Assembly: GCF_900114345.1 (NCBI RefSeq)
Contig: NZ_FOZJ01000002.1
Span: 62,001-126,000 of the forward strand
Reading direction: 5' to 3'
Length of the DNA stretch: 64,000 bases
Source: Microbacterium sp. cf046
Lineage (GTDB): Bacteria > Actinomycetota > Actinomycetes > Actinomycetales > Microbacteriaceae
Shown here: in pieces, positions 34,732 to 42,387 of the stretch
Position numbering within the stretch: the first letter of the stretch is position 1
How the letters are laid out: each line of letters begins with the position of its first letter
Translations under genes and position numbers: made by a program
Notes under the pieces: generated by a model
What the model saw: the letters and a program-made list of their open reading frames with translations, nothing else
The model's database searches: none
Told to the model about the DNA's origin: nothing

Positions 34732-35043
34732 ATGAAGAAGACACTGGTTGGCGCTGCGATCTGTGCGGCATTGATCTTCGGCTCGAGCGGCGCTGCATTC
34801 GCCGGCGAGGTCAACGGCAACGGGGACCCGACGGGCGGACCGGGCCACGCGCGGTCACTGTGCGTGTACTCCGGTTTGGAGGACGGCGAGGAAGGCGGCG
34901 AGGCCGGCCCGGGCAACGTCCAGAACTGGGGTCACGTTCCGCAGGAGCTGCGCAAGCAGTGGAGTTCGCGCGGCGCTTCGTACGTGAGCGTGCCAGGAGA
35001 GGGCAACGTCGGCTGCAACCCGCACTCCGTCGGAGGCGAGTAG
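34732..35043 (+). CDS. Small secreted protein of unknown function
   Basis: Protein of 103 aa with a clear Sec signal peptide (MKKTLVGAAICAALIFGSSG..., cleavage after AAFA near residue 24). The mature part of about 78 aa is glycine-rich and acidic, with GEVNGNGDPTGGPGHARSLC at its start and VGCNPHSVGGE at the end, giving two cysteines that could form one disulfide. It resembles a family of uncharacterised secreted proteins in actinobacteria that share a start of the type GNGxPTGxPxHAxSxCxxSGLxD and a final CNP. ATG 34732 has GGAG 7 nt upstream. Followed by a 17-bp terminator hairpin. Confidence 0.7.
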   Translation: MKKTLVGAAICAALIFGSSGAAFAGEVNGNGDPTGGPGHARSLCVYSGLEDGEEGGEAGPGNVQNWGHVPQELRKQWSSRGASYVSVPGEGNVGCNPHSVGGE

Positions 35044-35057
35044 TCCTCGCAGTCAGA

Positions 35058-35096
35058 CGATGAGGTGTGGCCGACGTGCTCGGCCACACCTCATCG
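35058..35096. terminator. 17-bp perfect hairpin terminator
   Basis: Arms 35058-35074 and 35080-35096 are perfectly complementary (CGATGAGGTGTGGCCGA on the left) around the loop CGTGC. It lies 15 bp after the secreted protein stop and its right arm overlaps the stop of the convergent zincin-like gene. Confidence 0.85.
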
Positions 35097-35546
35097 GTTC
35101 GCGCGGCGCGGGACGTAGTTGCCGTCTTCCAGCCCCGCCTCGATCTCGAATCGGTTGCGCAGCGGATCGCGTCCCGCGAGCAGGTACAGCAGCGGCATGA
35201 GGAAGCCGTAGCGGCGCCATTGCCTGGCGTGGACCGCCTCGTGCGCCAGCACGCGGTCGGTCACGCGATCGTCGCCTGTGAGATAGCAGCCGCCGACGCA
35301 GACACCGCCGCGCCGGAACGCCCAGCGCGGCATTCCGCGGAACACCCACAGCCCAGCGCGTCGCTCCACGCGGCCGGTGCTCCAGATCGACCCCCAGATC
35401 CACCCCACCGTGGTTCCCCAGACGTAGCCGGCGTGGCTCAGCGGCGAGTCCAGGAACGGCAGGAACCTGTCGACCCGCCGTCCGCGGGCGACGGCGCGAT
35501 CGGCCGTCTCGCGCCATCCTGCCGGGGGATCCGGAATCGGACTCAC
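35091..35546 (-). CDS. Small zincin-like HExxH protein, function unknown
   Basis: Protein of 151 aa. It contains LAHEAVHARQWRRYGF near residues 101-116, an HExxHxxQ-type zinc motif, and FEIEAGLEDGNY downstream, which could supply the third ligand (ExxA), as in DUF4157-like and other gluzincin families. A hydrophobic, Trp-rich segment (YVWGTTVGWIWGSIW) precedes it. No signal peptide is obvious. GTG start overlaps the stop of the arginase-family gene (GTGA), so the two are co-expressed. Proteolytic activity is an inference from the motif; the biological role is unknown. Confidence 0.6.
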   Translation of the reverse strand: MSPIPDPPAGWRETADRAVARGRRVDRFLPFLDSPLSHAGYVWGTTVGWIWGSIWSTGRVERRAGLWVFRGMPRWAFRRGGVCVGGCYLTGDDRVTDRVLAHEAVHARQWRRYGFLMPLLYLLAGRDPLRNRFEIEAGLEDGNYVPRRANR

Positions 35547-36364
35547 GCGAGCGCCCCGACGATCCGCAGGATCGTGCCCAGATCGTCGACTGCGGCCGCG
35601 GGCGAGGGGGGCGCGAAGCCGGTGATGCTCGAACCGGCCAGCGGCAGGGTCGCGCGGACACGTCCGATGGAGGCCAGCAGGTCGGCGAGGGAGACGCCGA
35701 AGGGGACGGATGCCGTCACTCCGGACATCGATGAGGGGTCGAGCACGTCGAGGTCGACGTGGATGTAGACCGCCGGTGCGCCGGTCGCGGCGACGGCCGC
35801 TGCGAGCGCGTCGGAGTCGGAGAGGGCGCGGGCGTCGAGCGTGGTGAGGCCGAGGTCGGTCACCACCGCCTCCTCGGCAGGGTCGTACTCACGAGCGCCG
35901 GCCAGCACGAGTCGATCGGCGGTGACGGCGGCGCCATCGAGTGTGAGACCGTCTGCGCCTTCGCCGAGTATCGCCCTGAGGGTCATGCCGCTGAAGGCAC
36001 CGGACGGCGAGGAGCCGGGGGTGTGCAGATCGGGGTGCGCGTCCAGCCAGACCACGGCGAGCCCGGGATGGCGGCGCGCGGCGTGACCGACCGCCCCGAC
36101 GGCGACCCCGCAATCGCCGCCGATCAGCATGACCGGGTCGGAGATCGGCGCCAGCTCGAGGTCGACGAGTTCGCGGGTGCGACGGAGGGTGCTGAATCGG
36201 TGCACGCCCGTCCCCACGGCCTCGCCCGCTTCGAGCGGGATGTCGACGGTCGTGCATGCGGCACGGGGAAGGTCGCCGGCGATCGCCTGCGCCCCGTCGA
36301 TGAGCTGCATCGCGCGCGATGACGGCGACCCCTGCCACTGCGGAACGATCACGAATCGGGCCAT
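35543..36364 (-). CDS. Arginase/agmatinase-family protein with altered metal site
   Basis: Ureohydrolase-fold protein of 273 aa. The second and third metal motifs are intact (WLDAHPDLHTP and HVDLDVLDPSSMSG), but the first is GGDCG where arginases have GGDHS, so one manganese ligand His is Cys. The loss may mark a subfamily with different chemistry or a weak metal site; function as arginase is therefore uncertain. ATG 36364 has GGGAGG 8 nt upstream. Co-translated with the zincin-like gene. Confidence 0.72.
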   Translation of the reverse strand: MARFVIVPQWQGSPSSRAMQLIDGAQAIAGDLPRAACTTVDIPLEAGEAVGTGVHRFSTLRRTRELVDLELAPISDPVMLIGGDCGVAVGAVGHAARRHPGLAVVWLDAHPDLHTPGSSPSGAFSGMTLRAILGEGADGLTLDGAAVTADRLVLAGAREYDPAEEAVVTDLGLTTLDARALSDSDALAAAVAATGAPAVYIHVDLDVLDPSSMSGVTASVPFGVSLADLLASIGRVRATLPLAGSSITGFAPPSPAAAVDDLGTILRIVGALA

Positions 36365-36406
36365 GCGCTCATCCTCCCTCACATCGACGGCAGACCGACA
36401 CGCGGA

Positions 36407-36438
36407 ACGGGCGGGAGCCCCGCAGGGATCCCGCCCGT
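36407..36438 (-). terminator. Hairpin downstream of the PspA gene
   Basis: Perfect 10-bp stem ACGGGCGGGA (36407-36416) / TCCCGCCCGT (36429-36438) with a 12-nt loop, 11 bp after the PspA stop on the minus strand. No T-tract follows, so intrinsic strength is uncertain. Confidence 0.55.
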
Positions 36439-36448
36439 CCTCGTCGCG

Positions 36449-37210
36449 CTACGGCGTGTACGGCGCCGTCGAGGCGTCGATCGCCTGCTGTGCCGGGACG
36501 GTGCCCGCCTTCAGCTCTGCGAGCCGCGCCTCCACCTCGGTCAGCTCGCCCATGTCGTCCAGACTGTTGAACTGGGCATCGAGGCTCGATGCGGCCAGTT
36601 CCTCCTTGCCGGCCGCCAGCGCCTCCTGACGGCGGACCTTGTCCTCGAACCGCCCGAGCTCGCTGGTCGGGTCGAGCACGTCGATCGACTTGACGGCATC
36701 GTGCACCTTGTTCTGGGCCTCGGCGGTCTTCGCGCGCGCGAGCAGTTCGCTTCTCTTGCTCTTGAGCTGCTCGAGCTTCTGCTTCATGCCGTTGAGGCCG
36801 TCCTTGAGCTTGGCGACGACCTCCGTCTGAGACTCGATCGTCGGCTCGACGGCCTTCGCCTCGCGCTCGGAGCCGATCTGGCGCTGCAGGGCGATCTTGG
36901 CGAGGTTGTCGAACTTGTCGGCATCCGCCGTGCTGCCCGACGCGCGAAGCTGATCCGCCTTCTTGCTGGCAGCGAGGGCCTTGTTGCCCCATTCGGCGGC
37001 TTCCTGGATGTCTTCCTCGTGATCGCGCTCCAGCAGACGCAGATTGCCGATCGTCTCGGCGATCGCCGACTCCGCATCGGCGATGCTGTTGGTGAAGTCG
37101 CGCACGAGCTGGTCGAGCATCTTCTGGGGATCCTCGGCGGAGTCGAGCATCGAGTTGATGTTCGCCCTCAGGAGGGTCGAGATGCGACCGAAGATGGACT
37201 GCTTGGCCAT
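36449..37210 (-). CDS. PspA/IM30 family envelope stress protein
   Basis: ESCRT-III-like membrane-remodelling protein of 253 aa, almost entirely coiled-coil. It starts FGRISTLLRANINSMLDSAEDPQKMLDQLVRD, the diagnostic helix of PspA/Vipp1, and continues with long charged heptads (residues 30-215). Such proteins form rods or rings on the inner face of the membrane and stabilise it under stress. SD AGGAAGG is close to the ATG. It follows a TPM-domain gene by 71 bp in the same direction, so they probably form one envelope-maintenance unit. Confidence 0.9.
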   Translation of the reverse strand: MAKQSIFGRISTLLRANINSMLDSAEDPQKMLDQLVRDFTNSIADAESAIAETIGNLRLLERDHEEDIQEAAEWGNKALAASKKADQLRASGSTADADKFDNLAKIALQRQIGSEREAKAVEPTIESQTEVVAKLKDGLNGMKQKLEQLKSKRSELLARAKTAEAQNKVHDAVKSIDVLDPTSELGRFEDKVRRQEALAAGKEELAASSLDAQFNSLDDMGELTEVEARLAELKAGTVPAQQAIDASTAPYTP

Positions 37211-37281
37211 CTGGGTTTCCTTCCTATCGATGGTTCAGAACGTACTGTCGTGGGCTGATGGATGCCGTCGCTCGGGCCTGC

Positions 37282-39288
37282 TCAGAAGCGACCACCTCCT
37301 CGGCGAGCGCGTGTGCCGCCACCGCCGAAACTGCCGGGGCTCATGCGTCCGCCGCCGCCCCCGCCGAACATGCCTCCCAGGCCACCGGAGGAGCTGCCCC
37401 GGCCGGAGCCGCCCCCTCCGCCGAGCAGGGAGTTGATCACGATGCCGCCGAGCACGGCGCCGAGCATTCCTCCGCCGTTGCCGCCGCCGCTGCCGCCGAC
37501 CATGCCGCCGCCACCGCTGCTCGGGAAAGCGCTCACGTCGTTCTGGGCGTATTGGATCGCCTGCCCGGCGAGCTGGTTGGCGCGCTGCGCGTACTGGAGC
37601 GCCTGCTCGGGGTTCGCCGTCTGCAGCTGCTGCGCCTGCACGAGCGCCGCACCGGCCTCCGCGAGGCGGGTCCGCGCCTCGGCGCCGATCGCACCGCGCC
37701 GCGCGACGATGTAGTCCTCAGCGGCGGACACCTGGGCCTGCGCCTGCATGATCTGCTGGCCGATCATCTGCTGGGCGCGCTGCGCCTTGGCCGCCGCATC
37801 CCGCACGCCGGCGATGACTCCGTCGATCTGGGCGTCGGCCGCCTCGAGGCTCTGCAGCGTCTGCAGCGGGCGCCGCGCGGTTCCGACCAGACTCGCCTTC
37901 GCCGCGTCGACCTGCTGGCGGGTCGCTGCGATCGCGCCCGCGACCCGGCCGTCGGCGTCGGGCAGCGCGGACGCGGTGGCGATGTCGGACTCGAGCTCGG
38001 TGATGAGGGCCGCGGCGCTCTGCTCGCCCGCGGCGATGTCGCGACCCAGCTTGTCGATCGCGTCCTCCAGCAGGATGGCCTGGCCGACGGCCTCCTCCGC
38101 GGCCTTGATGCTGACGGCCGCCTCACCGCCCTTGCCCTCGCCGATCGCCGTCTGCGCGAGGGCGAGCTGCTCGTCGGCGAACTGCATGCGCTGCCGAGCC
38201 TGCTCGGGGTTGTCGGCCACAGTGGCGAGCGCCTCCGGCGCGTAGCCGGCCGCGAGCGAGCGAAGGTGCTCGTCGGCCGTGTCGATGGATGCCGCCGCCT
38301 TGTCGCGAAGCTCCTGCACGCGTGCGAGCGACTCGGGCGCATTCTGCTCGAGTCTGCGCAGCTCGTCGAAGTCGGCCGCCTTGTCGTCGAGACCCTTGTT
38401 GGCCTCCTCGCAGAGCCGCAGGATCTCGACGTTCCAGGCGCGGGTCTGCTCGTCGGTGTCGGCGGTGCTGTCATCGAGCTGCTGCTTGATCGTGAACGCC
38501 TTGTTGAGGTTCTCGCGCGCGGTCTGCAGCGCCTGCGCGAATTCCACGGTGGCGGCATCGCCGAACTGGGCGCGGGCGAAGCCGAGCTCCTGATCGCTCG
38601 TCTTGACCGCGTCGTCGGTCTCCACGAGCGCCGAGGATGCACGTCGCGCGAGCTCCTTCAGATCGATCTGCTCGACCGGTCCTGCCGGTGCCCCCTGGCC
38701 GCCGACCTTCTTCCGACGGCGACGGACGACGATCACGATCACCACGATCGCGATCGCCGCGATCACGAGGAAGATGATCAGCCCCGTGGGGAATCCTCCC
38801 GCCGCGGAGCCCGTCGCGTCCTCGATGCCCGTCGCCGCGGCATCGACCGCGCCGACCCAGTCCTCGGCGACGAGTTCGGGCTGGATCGCCTGTTCGATCG
38901 CAGCGAGCTGGTCACCGGTGAGCGGGCCGGAGGAGTCGCCCGACAGGTAGAACTGGCGGGACTCGGTCGCGACCGCGAGCAGGTACTGCGTCGGTCCGAG
39001 CCCGTTCTGCTCAGCGGTGTCGTTGGCCCATTCCTCGGAGCCGGCCGGTTCGGTGAACTCGTCGACGTACACGACCCACAGATCAAGTCCGGTGTCGGTC
39101 TTCAGCTGCTCCAGGCGTGCCTGCGCCTCCGACTCCTGGCTGTCCGACAGCGCGCCGACGTCATCGAGCACGTACCCGGAGCCGAGTGTGACGGGTGGTG
39201 TCGCAGCGGCCGGGGTGACCGAGAGCAGCAGCACCGCCAGGAACGCACCCAATGCCGTGGTGAGCATCGCTGCCCGTCGCGCACGCAT
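37282..39288 (-). CDS. TPM-domain membrane protein with coiled coil and Gly-rich tail
   Basis: Protein of 668 aa: signal peptide (MLTTALGAFLAVLLLSVTPAAA), TPM domain (about 35-155; GYVLDDVGALSD and QYLLAVATESRQFYLSG), transmembrane helix (about 172-193) with basic stop-transfer RRRRKK, long Ala/Gln/Glu-rich coiled coil (about 205-590), and a Gly/Ser-rich tail ending RARRGGGRF. TPM domains occur in photosystem repair protein Psb32 and in bacterial membrane-quality factors. The coiled part may interact with the PspA product encoded downstream. SD AGGAGG before the ATG. TAGACT promoter hexamer at 39332-39337. Confidence 0.85.
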   Translation of the reverse strand: MRARRAAMLTTALGAFLAVLLLSVTPAAATPPVTLGSGYVLDDVGALSDSQESEAQARLEQLKTDTGLDLWVVYVDEFTEPAGSEEWANDTAEQNGLGPTQYLLAVATESRQFYLSGDSSGPLTGDQLAAIEQAIQPELVAEDWVGAVDAAATGIEDATGSAAGGFPTGLIIFLVIAAIAIVVIVIVVRRRRKKVGGQGAPAGPVEQIDLKELARRASSALVETDDAVKTSDQELGFARAQFGDAATVEFAQALQTARENLNKAFTIKQQLDDSTADTDEQTRAWNVEILRLCEEANKGLDDKAADFDELRRLEQNAPESLARVQELRDKAAASIDTADEHLRSLAAGYAPEALATVADNPEQARQRMQFADEQLALAQTAIGEGKGGEAAVSIKAAEEAVGQAILLEDAIDKLGRDIAAGEQSAAALITELESDIATASALPDADGRVAGAIAATRQQVDAAKASLVGTARRPLQTLQSLEAADAQIDGVIAGVRDAAAKAQRAQQMIGQQIMQAQAQVSAAEDYIVARRGAIGAEARTRLAEAGAALVQAQQLQTANPEQALQYAQRANQLAGQAIQYAQNDVSAFPSSGGGGMVGGSGGGNGGGMLGAVLGGIVINSLLGGGGGSGRGSSSGGLGGMFGGGGGGRMSPGSFGGGGTRARRGGGRF

Positions 39289-39331
39289 CGTTCCCCTCCT
39301 CGGGGACGCGCAGTGCAGGCCCCGAAGATCG

Positions 39332-39337
39332 AGTCTA
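39332..39337 (-). promoter_or_regulatory. -10 hexamer of the TPM-pspA unit
   Basis: TAGACT on the minus strand about 44 nt before the start codon, leaving room for a short leader that contains the SD. No convincing -35 is seen. Confidence 0.4.
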
Positions 39338-39441
39338 TTCACGCGCGGGCGGGCCGCGGTAGGAGTTTCGCCGCACGCGGACGGGCGGGTCGCGACGGGT
39401 TCCGGCGCGTCCGCCGGTAGCGTGTCGAACTCGGAGGACCC

Positions 39442-40275
39442 ATGGACGATCGATACCCGGGCGACGTGCTCGCGGACGGCTGGCGCGCCCGCGGACGTCG
39501 CGAGGTGCCCAGGATCGCCGCATCCGCCGACCTGGTCGTCGAGGTGGCCGCCGACGGGTTCTGCGGGGCCGTCGTAGGGGTCGCCTCGGGGCTCGTCGAG
39601 CTCGAGGACCGGCTCGGCCGTCGACGGCTCTTCCCGCTGGGACCCGGCTTCCTCGTCGACGGCGACGACGTCGTGCTCACCCTGCCGGCAGCCGCGCCTG
39701 CCACCGCGCCGAGGCGGACGGCATCCGGATCGTTCGCCGCACCCGAGACCCGCGCCCGGGTCGCACGCGCCAGCCGGATCCTGGTCGAGGGCCGACACGA
39801 TGCCGAGCTCGTCGAGAAGGTGTGGGGAGACGACCTGCGCGCCGAGGGCGTCGTCGTCGAGTATCTGCAGGGCATCGACCTCCTCGAAGCGGCGCTGGAT
39901 GACGAGCCGCCGTCGGCCGAGCGCCGGTACGGCGTCCTGGTCGATCATCTGGTGACCGGTTCGAAGGAGTCCCGGATCGCCGAGGCGATCATGCGCGGGC
40001 GCCACGGCCGGTTCGTCCGGATCGTGGGACACCCGTACGTCGATGTGTGGCAGTGCGTGACTCCTCAGGCCATGGGCATCGCGAAGTGGCCGGAGGTGCC
40101 ACGGGGGACCGACATCAAGGTGGGCACGTGCCGTGCGCTCGGATGGCCCGCTGAGACCCCCGCCGACCTCGCCCGCGCGTGGCAGCGGATCCTCGGCCGG
40201 GTCCGCAGCTATCGCGACCTCGACCCCGCCCTGCTCGGCCGTGTCGAGGAGCTCATCGACTTCGTGACGGACTGA
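39442..40275 (+). CDS. DUF3097 protein with TOPRIM-like motifs
   Basis: Protein of 277 aa in the actinobacterial DUF3097 family. N-terminal beta-rich part (residues 1-95); the C-terminal part starts ILVEGRHDAELVEKVWGDDL and continues VLVDHLVTGSKESRIAEAI, resembling the Glu and Asp motifs of TOPRIM domains such as RNase M5. GHPYVDVWQCVTP and DIKVGTCRALGWP follow. A nucleic-acid role is inference. SD GGAGG lies 4 nt upstream of the ATG; TAGCGT (39418-39423) is 18 nt upstream, a promoter with a short leader. TrmB follows 42 bp downstream. Confidence 0.75.
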   Translation: MDDRYPGDVLADGWRARGRREVPRIAASADLVVEVAADGFCGAVVGVASGLVELEDRLGRRRLFPLGPGFLVDGDDVVLTLPAAAPATAPRRTASGSFAAPETRARVARASRILVEGRHDAELVEKVWGDDLRAEGVVVEYLQGIDLLEAALDDEPPSAERRYGVLVDHLVTGSKESRIAEAIMRGRHGRFVRIVGHPYVDVWQCVTPQAMGIAKWPEVPRGTDIKVGTCRALGWPAETPADLARAWQRILGRVRSYRDLDPALLGRVEELIDFVTD

Positions 40276-40317
40276 ACGCGAGCCCGCGGCGTCGGCGCGC
40301 CTGGTTAGCCTGGAGGG

Positions 40318-41043
40318 GTGTCCGAACCCGCCGCCTTCCGCGACCGCCCCGTCTCGTTCGTCCGCCGCAACGGCCGGATGACCGACGGTCAGGAGCGCGC
40401 CTGGACCGACCTCGCCCCGCGCTATGTCATCGACGCACCGCGCGATGACGCCGCGACGAGTGTGCGGCCGGGCGCGGCGATCACGCCCAGCGACGTCTGG
40501 GGGAGGGATGCGCCCCTGGTGGTCGAGATCGGCTCGGGCCAGGGTCACGCCATCATCCATGCCGCCTCCTCGGCGCCCGAGACCGACTTCCTCGCGATCG
40601 AGGTCTTCACCGCCGGGCTCGCCCGCACGATGCTGGGCGCCGAGAAGGCGGGTGTCGAGAACCTCCGCCTGGTCGAGGCGAACGCTCCCGAAGTGCTCGA
40701 GCACCTGCTGCCCCCGGCATCCGTCGATGAGCTGTGGGTCTTCTTCCCCGACCCGTGGCACAAGAACAAGCACAACAAGCGGCGGCTCCTGACGCCCGAG
40801 TTCGCGACGCTTGCCGCCGGTGCCGTGCGAGACGGCGGCGTGCTCCGGCTCGCGACCGACTGGGAGCAGTACGCGCGGCAGATGCGCGATGTGCTGGATG
40901 CCGCGCCCGAGTTCGCGCGCTCGTTCGAGGGGGAGTGGGCGGACCGGTTCCCCGGCCGCGTGCTGACCGCATTCGAGCGCAAGGGGGCGCGCGCGGGTCG
41001 CGCCATCCGCGACCTGGCCTACGTGCGACGGCACCGCGGATGA
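40318..41043 (+). CDS. trmB: tRNA (guanine-N7)-methyltransferase
   Basis: SAM-dependent enzyme of 241 aa that methylates G46 of tRNA. It has the Rossmann SAM loop VVEIGSGQGHAIIHAA near residue 70, IEVFTAGLARTML, and the catalytic VFFPDPWHKNKHNKRRLL, diagnostic of TrmB. N-terminal FVRRNGRMTDGQERAW matches the family. GTG start; TAGCCT (40306-40311) is 6 nt upstream. The stop overlaps the start of the following MFS gene (ATGA). Confidence 0.95.
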   Translation: MSEPAAFRDRPVSFVRRNGRMTDGQERAWTDLAPRYVIDAPRDDAATSVRPGAAITPSDVWGRDAPLVVEIGSGQGHAIIHAASSAPETDFLAIEVFTAGLARTMLGAEKAGVENLRLVEANAPEVLEHLLPPASVDELWVFFPDPWHKNKHNKRRLLTPEFATLAAGAVRDGGVLRLATDWEQYARQMRDVLDAAPEFARSFEGEWADRFPGRVLTAFERKGARAGRAIRDLAYVRRHRG

Positions 41044-42383
41044 CCGACGGCGATGATGCGGCATCCGTCGCCCCCGGCGACCGGACGACACCCGCCGCCG
41101 CCCCGCGCGATCGCTGGCGGATGCTGCGGCCGCTCGCGCACCGCGACTTCCGCGCACTGTTCAGCGCGGTCGTGCTGTCGATCTTCGCGGCAGGCATGTG
41201 GGCCGTCGTCATGGTCTACGCGGTCATCGCGATCGGCGGAGGGCCGGTCGAGCTGTCGCTGGTGGCGGCGTCCAACGCCACCGGACTGCTGCTGTGCGCG
41301 ATCCCCGGCGGCATCGTCGCGGACCGGATCTCGCGCCGGCTGATCGTGCGGGCCGTCTCGCTCGCGGAGTTCCTCGCGATCACCTCCGTGGTCGTGGTCG
41401 GGGCATTCGGTCCGGTCGGCATCCCTCAGCTCGTGATCGTCGCGTTCATCCTCGGTGCCGGAGCCGGGTTCTTCTTCCCGGCGTACAGCGCGATCCTGCC
41501 GCGCCTGCTGCCCCCGGGAGAGCTCCTCGCCGCGAACGGGCTCGAGGGAGCGATCCGCCCGGCCCTGCAGCAGGCCGCCGGCCCGGCAGCGGCCGGCATG
41601 CTCCTGGCCGCTCTGATCCCGGCGCACGCGGCTGTCGTGATCGCCATCGCGCACGGCGCCGCATTCGTGATCCTGATGTTCCTGCGACCCGAGCCCGCGC
41701 AGCAGCCGTGGGAGCACAGCGGCTCCGGCGACCCCGAGGCCGCGGATCACTCCGCCAAGAGCGTGTTCCACGATCTGCGCGAGGCGGTCGTGTTCACGGT
41801 TCGCACGCCCTGGCTGCTGTGGACGCTCCTGTACGCGACGCTGTGGGTGCTCGTCGTGGTCGGGCCCGAGGAGGTGCTGCTGCCGTTCCTCATCCGCGAT
41901 CGGATCGGCGAGGATCCGCGGCTGTTCGGGTTCCTCCTGGCCGTCTACGGCGCAGGTGGAGTGCTCGGCTCGATCTTCGTGTCGTCCAGGAAGCTTCCGC
42001 GCCGATACCTGACGACGATGAACCTGGTGTGGGGCGTCAGCACCCTGCCGTTCATCATCGTCGGCTTCACCGACCAGTACTGGCTGCTCATGGCGTCGCT
42101 GTTCACCGTGGGATTCGGGTTCAGCTACGGCAATGTGATCTGGGGGACCCTGCTGCAGCGGCGAGTGCCCCGGCACATGCTGGGACGGATCTCGAGCCTG
42201 GACTTCTTCGTCTCGCTCGCCCTGATGCCGCTGTCGATGGCGCTCGCCGGACCGCTGTCCGAAGTGCTGTCGCTGCAGGTCATCTTCACCGCGGCAGGCA
42301 TCCTCACGCTCGCGTTCGGCATCATCGCCATCTTCGCCGCACGCATGCCGCAGGATGAGATCGCCCATCCCCTGGGAGACTGA
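41040..42383 (+). CDS. MFS transporter, DHA3/EntS-like
   Basis: Transporter of 447 aa with 12 predicted helices after a polar 30-residue N-terminus. LAHRDFRALFSAVVLSIFAAGMW is the typical first helix of the MFS_3 group, which includes macrolide and enterobactin exporters, and PGGIVADRISRRLIVR is the loop 2-3 motif. Substrate unknown. ATG at 41040 overlaps the trmB stop (ATGA), so translation is coupled although the functions seem unrelated. The CPBP gene follows 4 bp later. Confidence 0.85.
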   Translation: MTDGDDAASVAPGDRTTPAAAPRDRWRMLRPLAHRDFRALFSAVVLSIFAAGMWAVVMVYAVIAIGGGPVELSLVAASNATGLLLCAIPGGIVADRISRRLIVRAVSLAEFLAITSVVVVGAFGPVGIPQLVIVAFILGAGAGFFFPAYSAILPRLLPPGELLAANGLEGAIRPALQQAAGPAAAGMLLAALIPAHAAVVIAIAHGAAFVILMFLRPEPAQQPWEHSGSGDPEAADHSAKSVFHDLREAVVFTVRTPWLLWTLLYATLWVLVVVGPEEVLLPFLIRDRIGEDPRLFGFLLAVYGAGGVLGSIFVSSRKLPRRYLTTMNLVWGVSTLPFIIVGFTDQYWLLMASLFTVGFGFSYGNVIWGTLLQRRVPRHMLGRISSLDFFVSLALMPLSMALAGPLSEVLSLQVIFTAAGILTLAFGIIAIFAARMPQDEIAHPLGD

Positions 42384-42387
42384 GAGC

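Noticed and set aside
39289..41157. Minus-strand extension of the TPM gene by more than 600 codons
   Set aside because: It runs antisense to DUF3097 and trmB, which are real; the true start has a signal peptide and an SD at 39288.
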